Assembly: GCA_009927165.1 (NCBI GenBank)
Contig: RFNO01000106.1
Location: 67,409 to 131,408, forward strand
DNA: 64,000 nt
Source of the DNA: Pseudomonadota bacterium
Lineage (GTDB): Bacteria; Bdellovibrionota; FAC87; UBA2466
Direction: 5' to 3'
In this document: one piece after another, positions 8,368 to 18,085 of the stretch
How the letters are laid out: each line of letters starts with the position of its first letter
Numbering within the stretch: the stretch's first letter is position 1
The notes under the pieces: model-generated
What the model was told of the DNA's origin: nothing
Seen by the model: only the letters and a program-made list of their open reading frames with translations
The model's database searches: none
Translations under genes and position numbers: made by a program

Positions 8368-9783
8368 ATGTTGAGTTGGGTTCGTCTTCACCATTTAGCC
8401 GATTGGACAAAAGCAGAAATCACCGGTTCTTTTTTACCGGATGCTGCCATCACTTCGCTTAATAGTGATTCTCGTACTTTGGTTGCTGGCGAAGTGTTTG
8501 TTGCCATTCGGGGTGAAAAATTCGACGGACATCATTTTCTTGAGGAAGCTGCGGAAAGAGGGGCACTGGCTGTAATAACGGAGAAACCCTTTGTGCCTCC
8601 CGTTTCTTCAAAAACGGCAGTCCTAAAAGTGAAAAACTCACTGCAAGCCTTTGCTGAAATTGGAAAAGCACTCCGAGAGTCTTTCAAGGGCCCAGTTGTA
8701 GCGATTACTGGGAGTGCGGGAAAGTCCTCTACTAAAGATATGGTGGCGGTCTTTTTGGGTCCAGACACGCTATGCTCTCCGAAAAGCTACAACAATCTTT
8801 TGGGGGTTTCGAAAACGCTTTGCCTCTTAGAGGATCGTACTCGCCATCTTGTCCTGGAAATGGGGATGAACGGCTTGGGAGAAATCCAAGAAATGTGTGA
8901 GTATTTTCAACCCCAAGGAGGACTCATTACCAATATTGGTGATGCACATATTGGGAAAATGGGCGGGAGAGACGGAATTTATCAGGCAAAAAAAGAGCTA
9001 TTTGATTGGATTTCTAGAATGAATCCCGCCTTGGGAATTGCATTTAATTTAGACGACGATTGGGTTGTGAAAGCAGTGAAAGAAACCTTTCCCAAGGGAG
9101 TTAGAAAAATTACTTACTCGGCCAAAGATTCCAGCGCTGATATTTTCATTTCTGGAAAAGAGATTGAGCCAAAAAGTGGAGCCTTGAATGTGACATTAAA
9201 GTCTGAAGATGGTGAGCTCGAAGTAGCTATTCCGCATTTTGGAATTCATCATGCATACAATTTGGCCGGAGCTATTGCTTTAGCAAAACTGGTGGGTGTG
9301 AGCTGGATTGATATTTCCCAACGAGTTGAAAAAGTTCTGCCTTCTCACCATCGAGGAGAAATGAAACAGTTATCACAGGAAAAAACTTTGATTGATGAAT
9401 CCTATAATTCAAATCCTTCAGCACTGTTGTCTGCATTAGAAAGTGTAATGCTTCTCGATCCAAACCGGAGAAGAGTGCTGGTGTTGGGAGCAATGAGAGA
9501 GTTGGAAGGTTTTAGTCGAGAACTTCACGAAGAAGTTGGATTCAAACTGGGTAAAATGCTTATTGAAAAAAATATTTCCGCACTTGTTTGTGGAGTGGGG
9601 GACGATACCCAATTTCTTTTGGATTCGCTTCGCAAAGTCGCACCCAATACTCAGGTTTGTTTTATGCAAAATGTAAAAGAAGCAGAACGACCAGTAATCA
9701 GCCAATTGAAAAAGGGCGATATTATTTTTGTGAAGGGCTCCCGAGGAATTGAGTTAGACCTTTTAGTGAAAAAACTCACATAG
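8368..9783 (+). CDS. murF: UDP-MurNAc-tripeptide:D-alanyl-D-alanine ligase
   Basis: 471 residues. MurF adds D-Ala-D-Ala to complete the precursor pentapeptide. The ATP-binding loop is ITGSAGKSSTKD near residue 115, with Ser in place of the commoner Thr after Lys, as in many MurF. The family sequences LEMGMNGLGEI and DESYNSNPSAL are present. The start used is ATG 8368, 26 bases after the murE stop; GGAGAAAATG lies upstream. The stop falls three bases before the converging Rieske gene, so murF is cut off from mraY, with which it normally shares an operon. Confidence 0.96.
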   Translation: MLSWVRLHHLADWTKAEITGSFLPDAAITSLNSDSRTLVAGEVFVAIRGEKFDGHHFLEEAAERGALAVITEKPFVPPVSSKTAVLKVKNSLQAFAEIGKALRESFKGPVVAITGSAGKSSTKDMVAVFLGPDTLCSPKSYNNLLGVSKTLCLLEDRTRHLVLEMGMNGLGEIQEMCEYFQPQGGLITNIGDAHIGKMGGRDGIYQAKKELFDWISRMNPALGIAFNLDDDWVVKAVKETFPKGVRKITYSAKDSSADIFISGKEIEPKSGALNVTLKSEDGELEVAIPHFGIHHAYNLAGAIALAKLVGVSWIDISQRVEKVLPSHHRGEMKQLSQEKTLIDESYNSNPSALLSALESVMLLDPNRRRVLVLGAMRELEGFSRELHEEVGFKLGKMLIEKNISALVCGVGDDTQFLLDSLRKVAPNTQVCFMQNVKEAERPVISQLKKGDIIFVKGSRGIELDLLVKKLT

Positions 9784-9786
9784 AGG

Positions 9787-10866
9787 TCACTCAAAAAGTC
9801 CCGCTTCGCGTGCTAGCAATTGATGAAAGTGATAGGCCGTTTGCTCTCTGAGCACGCTAAATCGGCCTGAAGTGTAAAATGCACTTTGCAATCCCTCTTG
9901 AACCTCTTCACAAATTCCCTGATCTTCCATTTGGATTTGATGAGCGATTTTTAAGCTCTGTTCGATCTGGGGCTGATTAAGATCGGAAATGTCTTTAAAA
10001 TAAAAATCGAAAACAACTCGGCAGTTATTGGGGCCTTCTGGAATCACCAAATTAAGATCCATAACTCCCTCGTACAGATTGATCATAAGATTTGGATAAA
10101 GCCACCAGTACTGAGCAGTTCCTTTGCGTACCTTTGCAGATTCCTTTTGGAGGTTTGATTTTAAGGGAGCAGTTTGCAAACTGCTTTTTTCAAAAATCTC
10201 CGAGCGATAATCAGAGTAAGGAATTAGGCCAGCAAGATCTGGGTGAAGCGTGTTGATGTGATAACCCCCATCAAGATAGTTATCGACAAAAATTTTCCAA
10301 TTACAATTCAAAGGATATTCGACACGTTTCACAAACTTCATTTGGTCAATCTGAAAACTTTCCGACTGCTCTAAAAAAGGTTTCCATTGGGCCAGGAAAT
10401 TAGGCGCCTCAGAGGCAAGACACACAAAAAGCCAAGGGCCTAATTCCTCTACCTGAAACGAAGGAAGCGAATGTTGCTCACAGTTGAAATGAGACACTCC
10501 TTGAAACTCAGGGGCTGTTTTTAAGTGTCCAGCCAGATCGTAAGTCCACCCGTGATACTGGCAGCGTAATCGGGTTGATTGACCTTGAGAAACTCGGCAA
10601 ACTTTTGCAGCTCGATGCCGACAGACATTTGAGAACGCTCGAAGAATTCCCTCGGAATCGCGACTGACGACAATGGATTCATTTCCAATTTGGGTGGTAA
10701 TCCACTGGCCGGGTTGATTGATCTGTTCTGTTCGGCAAGCCCAGTGCCACTCTTTTCCAAATACTTGCTTCAATTCTTTGTCGTAATATTCAGACGATAA
10801 ATAAGTAGAGCTGGGTAGTGCAGAAGCTTCCGCAAGAGGTCGATTTCCATCAAAAATTTGCTTCAT
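9787..10866 (-). CDS. Rieske 2Fe-2S ring-hydroxylating oxygenase, alpha-subunit type
   Basis: 359 residues. The Rieske cluster ligands are plain: Cys82 and His84 in VCRHRA, then Cys102 and His105 in CQYHGWTYD. The mononuclear iron site NYLDGGYHINTLHPDL supplies His203 and His208 with Asp199 nearby. The order and length match alpha subunits of the RHO family, closest in style to choline monooxygenase, carnitine monooxygenase or stachydrine demethylase. These need a separate reductase, and none is encoded beside it. The substrate cannot be read from sequence. It lies reversed inside a cell-wall gene cluster, next to a polytopic membrane protein 40 bases upstream; the two may form an operon. Confidence 0.88.
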   Translation of the reverse strand: MKQIFDGNRPLAEASALPSSTYLSSEYYDKELKQVFGKEWHWACRTEQINQPGQWITTQIGNESIVVSRDSEGILRAFSNVCRHRAAKVCRVSQGQSTRLRCQYHGWTYDLAGHLKTAPEFQGVSHFNCEQHSLPSFQVEELGPWLFVCLASEAPNFLAQWKPFLEQSESFQIDQMKFVKRVEYPLNCNWKIFVDNYLDGGYHINTLHPDLAGLIPYSDYRSEIFEKSSLQTAPLKSNLQKESAKVRKGTAQYWWLYPNLMINLYEGVMDLNLVIPEGPNNCRVVFDFYFKDISDLNQPQIEQSLKIAHQIQMEDQGICEEVQEGLQSAFYTSGRFSVLREQTAYHFHQLLAREAGLFE

Positions 10867-10906
10867 TACCCCACGTTACTGGAAGGAGGGGCAATTCGTC
10901 AAAAAG

Positions 10907-12802
10907 TTAAAAGCATCCCCCTAAATTGGGGTAATGAAACCCCAACTTATTGATGGAGTCTACGACTCTGCTGTATTGTTCACAGAGAGAAGGGCAGGGG
11001 CCACAGACTGTTTCCTTTTTGAAACAGAGTTGGGAAAACCTGAAACACAATGGAGGGATATTTCCAAAATCAGCGCTCAGCCTATCATCAGAAAGTTGAC
11101 ATTCTTTTTCGCATTCAGGAGCCAGATCACAATGTCCAAAAAGTCGAACAAAGTAACAAAAAGCTTTTTGTCGTGAAACGAAAACTGGGTTTTTTCTGCT
11201 TTCCTGTGCGATACGGCTCAATTCTGAAGTCATTTGTTCTACCGACACTCGTGGATGCAAAGCATCGGCTTTTCTAAAAAGAATATTGTCCAAACCAAAT
11301 TTTTCCATGGTCCAATCGGTACTTTGAAAGAGGATATTCCGTAACACTTCCGTTTCGGGGATCATTCGAAGCAAAACTAAATTAACCTGGTATTTATCTA
11401 CAAACTGATTGAATAAATGAATGTCGGTATAGGCTTCAGTGTGTTCTAAAAATAAGGTTTTCCCGTAAAAGTCGGTTCGCGAGTCAATCACTGGCAAAAC
11501 GTCAGGGTAAAGGTAGTAAACAATAAACGCTCCATCATGATAATGGTTCATCATGACACCTTTAATTTGGTTTGCTTTTATGTGCTGAATAATATCGGTT
11601 GGGACAACTCCAAACTGAAACCCAGCACCTGGAGGATTGGCGGCCGACAAAGTCATGGGATAACCCACCCAAAAAAAGAGAAGCACTAAAGGAACTAATA
11701 TCAGTGTTGACATCTTTGCGTTGAGTCCCCGTGGAAACAGGTCATGAGTTCGTTTTAGAATATCTGGAAAACTAATGAGAGCCGACAAAGTCACATAACG
11801 GACTCCAAAGAAAGGAAAAGATGTTGCTAAGAGAAGTGAGTAAAAATCCATCTGTGAGATTACTCTTCTTGCTCTGAAGAGAGATATCCATCCCCATCCC
11901 ATGTAAGAGCACCACACATAAAACCAAATTCCCTTATGGACTCGAGTTATGCTGTACCATTCTCTAATATATTCCTTCATATAACTATCAAGGAAAAAGA
12001 CCGAGAAAGACTTGTGAAGAAGTTCAAAATGAAAAGGATTTAAGAGTGAAACAAGCAAAAGGAGAAATGAGAAAACAAAAAGCCATATTCGGTTCCCAAG
12101 AGAAAAACTCTGTCGGCTATCTCCAGGAAGTAACGGAAAAGCCTGAGATAAAGTAATTCCCAATGCAAAAAGGAAAAGAAGAACCGGCCCCAAGAGATAA
12201 GAACCATGCAAATTTGCCCAGAGGATTTGAACAGGAATTAATCCAGTGAGTTTTTTCCAACTGGGGGATTCTCGCCAAGAATTTAGTGTGACCAAAAGAA
12301 AAGATGAGCAGATTATTTCAAACAGCTGCGGCCGCACGGGCGCTCGAAACGCAATGAGAAAAGATAAGGCCACCACCAGTGGAACGGTAAATTTGCCGCG
12401 AAAAAAAGGACGAATCAATAAAACTCCAAAGCCGGCACAGGAACTCACAATCAAACTGAGTTTGAAATAGCTGAGTAATTTCCCAGTGGGACTTGAAAAA
12501 AAATAAAAGAGAACTTCCGAAAGCCATTCATGCGCTAAGAAAGGCTTACTTAACCCCATCTGGCTAAAAATTTCAGTTCGATAAATAGCGTGGTTTTGAA
12601 CCATCCAACGTCCGAGCGCTAAGTGCCACCAGGTATCGTTTTCATCTATTTTTGTGTGATTCAGGGCAACGACTAAAAGGATCAAGAGTCCTACGCAGAG
12701 GGTTTCCCACAGAGAGCGATTGTGATGTTGAAGTGCCGGACGGCGTTGGGCCATGGTAAAGGAAATGATAACACGAAACTGTTCTTGGTATTTTTGGGAC
12801 AT
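10907..12802 (-). CDS. Polytopic membrane protein with a cysteine-rich C-terminal tail
   Basis: 631 residues with about ten hydrophobic segments between residues 30 and 400. The early loop TWWHLALGRWMVQN and the following HEWLSEVLFYFF resemble the first extracytoplasmic loop of large bacterial membrane glycosyltransferase-like proteins (GT-C style), but no catalytic motif is certain. After about residue 400 a soluble domain follows (DSRTDFYGKTLFLEHTEAY). The last 90 residues carry ten cysteines, including GHCDLAPECEKEC and CGPCPSLC, suggesting a metal-binding or disulfide module. The start could instead be the ATG at 12754, 16 codons in. It is probably co-transcribed with the Rieske gene. Confidence 0.75.
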   Translation of the reverse strand: MSQKYQEQFRVIISFTMAQRRPALQHHNRSLWETLCVGLLILLVVALNHTKIDENDTWWHLALGRWMVQNHAIYRTEIFSQMGLSKPFLAHEWLSEVLFYFFSSPTGKLLSYFKLSLIVSSCAGFGVLLIRPFFRGKFTVPLVVALSFLIAFRAPVRPQLFEIICSSFLLVTLNSWRESPSWKKLTGLIPVQILWANLHGSYLLGPVLLFLFALGITLSQAFPLLPGDSRQSFSLGNRIWLFVFSFLLLLVSLLNPFHFELLHKSFSVFFLDSYMKEYIREWYSITRVHKGIWFYVWCSYMGWGWISLFRARRVISQMDFYSLLLATSFPFFGVRYVTLSALISFPDILKRTHDLFPRGLNAKMSTLILVPLVLLFFWVGYPMTLSAANPPGAGFQFGVVPTDIIQHIKANQIKGVMMNHYHDGAFIVYYLYPDVLPVIDSRTDFYGKTLFLEHTEAYTDIHLFNQFVDKYQVNLVLLRMIPETEVLRNILFQSTDWTMEKFGLDNILFRKADALHPRVSVEQMTSELSRIAQESRKNPVFVSRQKAFCYFVRLFGHCDLAPECEKECQLSDDRLSADFGNIPPLCFRFSQLCFKKETVCGPCPSLCEQYSRVVDSINKLGFHYPNLGGCF

Positions 12803-12918
12803 TTAGTCAGTAATTCAGACTTGTCACCCAACACTATTAATCCTGTAAAAACAATAACTTATAAATTTTTTGTTGCTCGGTGAGCCAACATTGACTAAAC
12901 CAGGCTCGGGAGACAGTT

Positions 12919-13995
12919 TTGCTTTATCACTTACTTTATTCATTTCGCGAATCTTTTCATGCGCTTCAGGTCTTCCGCTACATCACTTTTCGTTCCTTAG
13001 GAGCAGGTCTTACCTCCTTACTGATTTGCTTGGCTCTGGGGCCTCGTTTTATTGCCATGTTAAAAGGTAAACAGTACGGCCAACAGATTCGGGATGATGG
13101 TCCACAATCCCATCTAAAAAAATCAGGAACTCCTACCATGGGAGGAATCCTGATTCTTCTAGCGGTTACGGTTTCCACTTTACTTTGGTCTGATCTCGCC
13201 AATCCCTATATTTGGGTAGTCTTGGGTTCCATGCTGAGTTTTGGATTTATTGGATGGTTAGACGACTACAAAAAAATCAAAGAAGCCAACTCTAAAGGTC
13301 TTTCTGAACGAGCCAAAATGCTTCTCCAAACGCTTTTCGCTACGGTTGTGATTGGTGTTTTGTTTTTGGTTTTGGGGCACGACACTCACTTAAATGTTCC
13401 CTTTTTCAGAGAGTTTTCACCGGATCTTCACTTCTTTTACTGGGTATTTGCGTGGTTGGTAATTGTTGGTTCTTCCAATGCCGTTAACTTGACCGATGGG
13501 CTCGATGGTTTAGCCATTGGTCCCATCATGAGCACTGCTTTAACCTTTGGAATTTTTGCCTATTTAGCAGGGAATATAAAACTTGCTGAATATCTTTATA
13601 TTCCACACGTGAAAGACGCTGGTGAACTTTCCATCCTTTGTGCTTCGATTGTTTGTTCGGGCATGGGTTTTCTCTGGTTCAATACGTATCCTGCTATGGT
13701 GTTTATGGGAGACGTAGGAGCTCTCGCTTTAGGAGCAGCCTTAGGAACCATGGCGGTGATTACTCAAAACGAAATCGTCCTTGCTTTAGTGGGGGGAATT
13801 TTTGTATTAGAAGCCACTTCAGTGATTACTCAACGAATTTCGTACAAGTTGACCAAAAAGAGAGTTTTTAGAATGGCACCGATTCACCACCATTTTGAGC
13901 TTTCGGGGTGGGCGGAGCCTCAGGTTACTGTTCGTTTTTGGATCATTTCTTTAGTGCTTGCGATGTTGGGACTTGCAACGCTGAAACTGAGATAA
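12919..13995 (+). CDS. mraY: Phospho-N-acetylmuramoyl-pentapeptide-transferase
   Basis: 358 residues, full length. MraY links UDP-MurNAc-pentapeptide to undecaprenyl phosphate to make lipid I in the inner membrane. It has ten hydrophobic segments. The family motifs are present: DDGPQSHLKKSGTPTMGG, LDDYKK, NAVNLTDGLDGLA, FMGDVGALALG and the histidine box PIHHHFELSGW. The start is a TTG at 12919, supported by GGGAGA about eight bases before it and by the normal N-terminus; no ATG fits. It is separated from murF by a 3 kb reverse-strand insert, so it needs its own promoter within about 12803-12918 or inside the insert. None was convincingly identified. Confidence 0.96.
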   Translation: MLYHLLYSFRESFHALQVFRYITFRSLGAGLTSLLICLALGPRFIAMLKGKQYGQQIRDDGPQSHLKKSGTPTMGGILILLAVTVSTLLWSDLANPYIWVVLGSMLSFGFIGWLDDYKKIKEANSKGLSERAKMLLQTLFATVVIGVLFLVLGHDTHLNVPFFREFSPDLHFFYWVFAWLVIVGSSNAVNLTDGLDGLAIGPIMSTALTFGIFAYLAGNIKLAEYLYIPHVKDAGELSILCASIVCSGMGFLWFNTYPAMVFMGDVGALALGAALGTMAVITQNEIVLALVGGIFVLEATSVITQRISYKLTKKRVFRMAPIHHHFELSGWAEPQVTVRFWIISLVLAMLGLATLKLR

Positions 13996-14010
13996 GAGGA
14001 GAAAATAGCT

Positions 14011-15390
14011 ATGTTACCCATTAAAAAGAAAATGCGTGCTCTCGTAGTTGGACTGGGAAGAAGCGGGACTTCCGTTACCAAGCTTTTGTCAAAAAAAGGC
14101 GTGGAAGTAACCGTTACAGATGAAAGAAACAAAACCGATCTCAAAGAATTTTTAGATCAGTTAGAAGGCTATGATTATCAGTCTGAACTGGGAAAGCATG
14201 TTCTAAAAACTTTTACGGAACAGGATTTCATAGTGGTTAGTCCCGGGGTTCCTTTGGATATCAAGCCCCTCCAGCAAGCTGCGAAGTCAAACATTCCCAT
14301 CGTAAGCGAAATTGAAGTGGCTGCTCAGTTTATCACTGAGCCTATCATTGCTGTTACTGGGACAAACGGAAAAACAACCACTTCACACTTGATTGCAGAA
14401 ATGATTCGAGCTGGAGGAAAGACTGCTTTTTTGGGAGGAAATGTCGGAACTCCTCTTTCCGACTACGCCCTCCAAAAAGAAAAATGTGATTATGTTGTTT
14501 GTGAAGTGAGCAGTTTCCAATTGGAAAGTTGTTACGATTTCAAGCCACAAATTGCAGTATTCTTGAATATTGCACCGGATCATTTAGATCGTCATGGAAC
14601 ATTTGAAAATTATCTCGCTGCTAAACTCCGGCTGAAAAACAACATGACTGAGGAAGATTACATTATTACTAACGTTCGTGACAGCAAACTGATGTCGGCT
14701 TTGTCTGGCATCAGTCCTAAAATGCTGTATTTCACAACAGACGGTTTTGCAAAAGTAGCTCCCCATTATCAGGAAAAATTCCAAGGGTGTTATTACGAAA
14801 ATGCCGGAATTCAGTTGAAGACTGAGCGCTGGAAAGAACACAGTTATCCTTTACAGGGTACTTTACTTCGTGGACTTCACAATCGCGAGAATCAAATGGC
14901 AGCTACTTTAGTGGCAAAACTGGCTGGCATTAGCAACGAAGCTATTCAGAAAGTACTGATTCAGTTTAAGCCATTGCCTCATCGAATGGAGTTTGTTGCT
15001 AAGAAAAACCAAGTATTTTTCTACAATGATTCAAAAGGAACCAATGTGGCTTCACTCTTGCGATCTTTGGAAAGTTTCAGGGAGCCCGTTATTCTCATAG
15101 CCGGGGGAAAAGATAAAGGTGAAGACTATGCACCTCTAGCCGAAGCAGTTCGAAAACATGTAAAGAATCTGATTTTGGTGGGGGAAGCTAAAGAGAAAAT
15201 AAATCGCTCTATCGGAGACTTCTCTGAAACATTCTTGGTCGGAACTTTTGAAGAAGCAATCTATGTTGCGTACCAAAAGTCTCGCTCGGGAGATGTGGTT
15301 CTCCTATCCCCGGGTTGTGCAAGTCATGACATGTTTAAAAACTATGAGGAAAGAGGCAATTACTTTAAAAAGATTGTGATGAGCTTCTAA
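14011..15390 (+). CDS. murD: UDP-N-acetylmuramoyl-L-alanine:D-glutamate ligase
   Basis: 459 residues. MurD adds D-Glu to the peptidoglycan precursor. The N-terminal dinucleotide-like fold begins LVVGLGRSGTS, the ATP loop AVTGTNGKTTTSH is near residue 117, and the C-terminal LSPGCASHDMFKNYEERG is diagnostic. AGAGGAGAAA precedes ATG 14011, and the gene follows mraY by 15 bases. A strong terminator directly follows. The usual next genes (ftsW, murG, murC) are absent, so the cluster ends here. Confidence 0.97.
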   Translation: MLPIKKKMRALVVGLGRSGTSVTKLLSKKGVEVTVTDERNKTDLKEFLDQLEGYDYQSELGKHVLKTFTEQDFIVVSPGVPLDIKPLQQAAKSNIPIVSEIEVAAQFITEPIIAVTGTNGKTTTSHLIAEMIRAGGKTAFLGGNVGTPLSDYALQKEKCDYVVCEVSSFQLESCYDFKPQIAVFLNIAPDHLDRHGTFENYLAAKLRLKNNMTEEDYIITNVRDSKLMSALSGISPKMLYFTTDGFAKVAPHYQEKFQGCYYENAGIQLKTERWKEHSYPLQGTLLRGLHNRENQMAATLVAKLAGISNEAIQKVLIQFKPLPHRMEFVAKKNQVFFYNDSKGTNVASLLRSLESFREPVILIAGGKDKGEDYAPLAEAVRKHVKNLILVGEAKEKINRSIGDFSETFLVGTFEEAIYVAYQKSRSGDVVLLSPGCASHDMFKNYEERGNYFKKIVMSF

Positions 15391-15408
15391 TCGTTTTAGA
15401 AACGAGTA

Positions 15409-15438
15409 AAGGGCCTGCTTTCTAGCAGGCCCTTTTTT
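15409..15438 (+). terminator. Rho-independent terminator after murD
   Basis: An 11-base stem (AAGGGCCTGCT at 15409-15419 with AGCAGGCCCTT at 15424-15434) and a four-base loop run into TTTTTT. It overlaps the stop codon of the converging acyl-CoA synthetase gene by two bases. Confidence 0.9.
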
Positions 15439-17239
15439 ATTTAAAAAGCTGGGCAACGTGGTCACGGTATTTTTCCATCACGACTTTTCGTTTGAGCTTG
15501 AGTGATGGTGTTAATTCACCTGCTTCAACAGTGAACTCTCCGGGCAAAATTTTAAATTGTTTAATGGTCTCGAAACTTGCTAGCCCTGAGTTAACAAATT
15601 TCACTTGCTCGCTGATCATTTGTATCAATTTGTCAGTGAGTAATAGGTCTTCATAATCCTTAAATGAAACCCCAGAAGTTTGAGCCCATTTCACAACATC
15701 TTCTTTATTCAAAGTGACTAATGCTCCCAGAAACTTCTGCTTGTCCCCACAAACGACAACCTGATTGATAAACTTTTTGGTTTTTAGAAGGTTTTCAATT
15801 TTTTGAGGGGCGATATTTTTTCCAGCTGACGTGACAATCAACTCTTTCTTTCGGTCCGTGATTTTGACAAATCCGCCAGGAGTAATTTCACCAATATCCC
15901 CCGACATAAACCATCCGTCAGGAGTAAAGGCGGTTTGAGTAGCTTCGGGATTCTTATAATACTCTCTAAACACCATCGATCCTTTCAAAAGAATTTCTCC
16001 GTCAGTCCCGATTCGGAACTCAGCATCTCCCAGAGGCTTACCAACTGTTCCAAATCTATAGTCTGTAGGTAAATTGGCCGCCACAGCTGCACTCGTTTCG
16101 GTAAGGCCGTATCCTTCCATAATCCGAACGCCACATGCGTGAAAAAACTCGCAAAGTTCAGCAGCTAATGGCGCTCCCCCAGATACGGTCATTCGAATTT
16201 TTCCGCCCATTTTAGCTCGTACTTTAGAAAACACCAGTCGGTCAGCAATTTGATATTTCGCTAGGAGTACTAAAGGAACTGGGTTTTGCTCTGATCGAAG
16301 CCGAGCAATTTCCCGGCCAACAGTAACAGCCCACTTGAAAATATTTTGCTTCAGAGCTGGGGCTGAATTCACATCAGCTTGAATCTTACTATAAACTTTC
16401 TCATAGATTCGTGGCACGCTAATCAAAATGGTGGGATGAACTTCCATCAAATTTGCAGAAATCGTATTGAGATTTTCAGCGTAAGCCATTTGCCACCCTG
16501 CAAAAACCCCCGCCAAACTTTCCACTCGACCCAAAATGTGGGCATTGGGGAGAAAACTCAAGACTCGGTCTTCCGCGCCAATATCAAATGTTTCAATAAT
16601 AGCTCGTAGTTCGGATGCAAAGTTCCCATGGGTGAGGACTACACCCTTCGGAAGTCCAGTGGTTCCCGAAGTATACACAATCGAAGCGACTGATTGAGGA
16701 GTTAAGCTCAATGCGATCTTTTTAAGGTTTTCCTGGGACTTAGAATCCGCAGAATGCCGTGAAAATTGATCGAATGATGTGAGGCTCATTCCTTCTTTCG
16801 GCTTCACGGTCGGTTCAAAAAAAACTACGGGGATATTTTTATTTAGACTTTTAAGAGCTGTTTGAATCTTAGAAACTTGGACTTCATCTTCGGCAAAAAT
16901 CAGCTTAGGCTCACTATGCTGAATCAGGTAAGTGACATCTTCAATAGTATTCGACTGATAAATCGGGACTGTAATAACTCCCGAACAGAGATTGGCGAGG
17001 TCGGAGATATTCCATTCCGAACGGGTTTGACTGACAATACAAACACGGTCGCCTTGAGAAATTCCAAGCTTTTGGTAGGTTTCAAAAATTCCTAGAACTT
17101 GCTCGTGGATCTGATTCCACGATACACCTTTGTATTGACCATCTTTCTTAATTAAGTGGGCAACTTGGTTACCGCTCATTTCTACTCTTCTTAAATAAGC
17201 ATCGGCCAAAGTTTTTCCATCAATTGCGCTGTGACTCAT
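15437..17239 (-). CDS. Long-chain fatty acid:CoA ligase (AMP-forming)
   Basis: 600 residues. It activates fatty acids to acyl-CoA through an acyl-adenylate at the cytoplasmic membrane. The AMP-binding signature VYTSGTTGLPKGV is at residues 189-200. GYGLTETSA follows near 370, then WFMSGDIGEITPGGFVKITDRKKELIV, where Asp and the DRKKE hinge match the family, and AGKNIAPQKIE near 490. Overall it resembles FadD15-type enzymes. AAGGA lies before ATG 17239. The gene is divergent from tadB, with only 39 bases between the proposed starts. Confidence 0.92.
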   Translation of the reverse strand: MSHSAIDGKTLADAYLRRVEMSGNQVAHLIKKDGQYKGVSWNQIHEQVLGIFETYQKLGISQGDRVCIVSQTRSEWNISDLANLCSGVITVPIYQSNTIEDVTYLIQHSEPKLIFAEDEVQVSKIQTALKSLNKNIPVVFFEPTVKPKEGMSLTSFDQFSRHSADSKSQENLKKIALSLTPQSVASIVYTSGTTGLPKGVVLTHGNFASELRAIIETFDIGAEDRVLSFLPNAHILGRVESLAGVFAGWQMAYAENLNTISANLMEVHPTILISVPRIYEKVYSKIQADVNSAPALKQNIFKWAVTVGREIARLRSEQNPVPLVLLAKYQIADRLVFSKVRAKMGGKIRMTVSGGAPLAAELCEFFHACGVRIMEGYGLTETSAAVAANLPTDYRFGTVGKPLGDAEFRIGTDGEILLKGSMVFREYYKNPEATQTAFTPDGWFMSGDIGEITPGGFVKITDRKKELIVTSAGKNIAPQKIENLLKTKKFINQVVVCGDKQKFLGALVTLNKEDVVKWAQTSGVSFKDYEDLLLTDKLIQMISEQVKFVNSGLASFETIKQFKILPGEFTVEAGELTPSLKLKRKVVMEKYRDHVAQLFK

Positions 17240-17278
17240 GGCTTGTTCCTTTCGGTCTTAATTTTGCAAAAAATTCAG

Positions 17279-18085
17279 ATGATGAAGCCACTATTTTACT
17301 ATCTTTTGGGAACTTTTGGACTGGTTCTTAAGGGTATTTTGCTGATTTTGCTGCCTTTGTGGTTGAGGGAGCTGGCTCGATTATCCCTGGCTCATGACCG
17401 CCTGTTTAGCAGGAAAGTATTGTGGTGTTCTGCGTTGTTTTGTCTGGGATTCTCTTTTTTCTGCACTCACAGTTTTCAATTAGGACTCTACGGATTGCTT
17501 TTGGTCCCACTTTTTTTGAGAAGTGTTGTTGCGAGGCAGCAAAACAAGCGAAAGTTAGAAATCCAAAGCGAATTAATTTCGTTTTTATATTCGTTGAGAG
17601 GATTAACTGAAGCGGGGTTTTCATTTCCTCACGCACTCTATCACCTTTCATTTGGTGGTTCGGGGCAGTTTAAACAGGTTCTCCGATCGTTTATTCATTC
17701 TTTTGAAAACGGTCAGGCTTGGGAAAAAATGTTTACTCAAGTTGAAAAGGGAGAAGATGACGGGATGATGCGTTCTTTGATGCTTATCGATATCGCTTAC
17801 CAGCGGGGACTGTCGCTTATGCCTATTTTGGAGAGTGTGACATCGGTTGTGGAATTAGAGATCCAGGCCAAGGAAAGGTTATCTTTGCTTAAAAACAATA
17901 TTTTTGGACAGGCACTCATTTCCGCATTGGTTCCCTGGATCCTGCTAGCCGTTTTGTTTTTTTTTCAACCGGAACTTGTCTCTCCCTTGCTCAGTTCAAA
18001 CACATCTTGGTGGGTGATGACAGGGCTTTTGGGGATGGAGGGGTGTGGACTATGGGTAATCCAACATATCATTCGATTCTATTAA
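17279..18085 (+). CDS. tadB: Type II secretion F-domain membrane protein, TadB-like
   Basis: About 268 residues. TadB with TadC forms the inner-membrane platform on which CpaF/TadA acts in Tad pilus assembly. Two N-terminal hydrophobic segments are followed by the T2SF cytoplasmic domain, with the typical SLRGLTEAGFSFPHALYHLS near residue 105 and C-terminal hydrophobic segments (QALISALVPWILLAVLFFF). The frame runs up to 17231, but that would overlap the divergent gene; ATG 17279 or 17282 is preferred. The next T2SF gene overlaps its end. A cpaF gene lies 16.7 kb upstream, so the Tad genes are dispersed. Confidence 0.8.
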   Translation: MMKPLFYYLLGTFGLVLKGILLILLPLWLRELARLSLAHDRLFSRKVLWCSALFCLGFSFFCTHSFQLGLYGLLLVPLFLRSVVARQQNKRKLEIQSELISFLYSLRGLTEAGFSFPHALYHLSFGGSGQFKQVLRSFIHSFENGQAWEKMFTQVEKGEDDGMMRSLMLIDIAYQRGLSLMPILESVTSVVELEIQAKERLSLLKNNIFGQALISALVPWILLAVLFFFQPELVSPLLSSNTSWWVMTGLLGMEGCGLWVIQHIIRFY

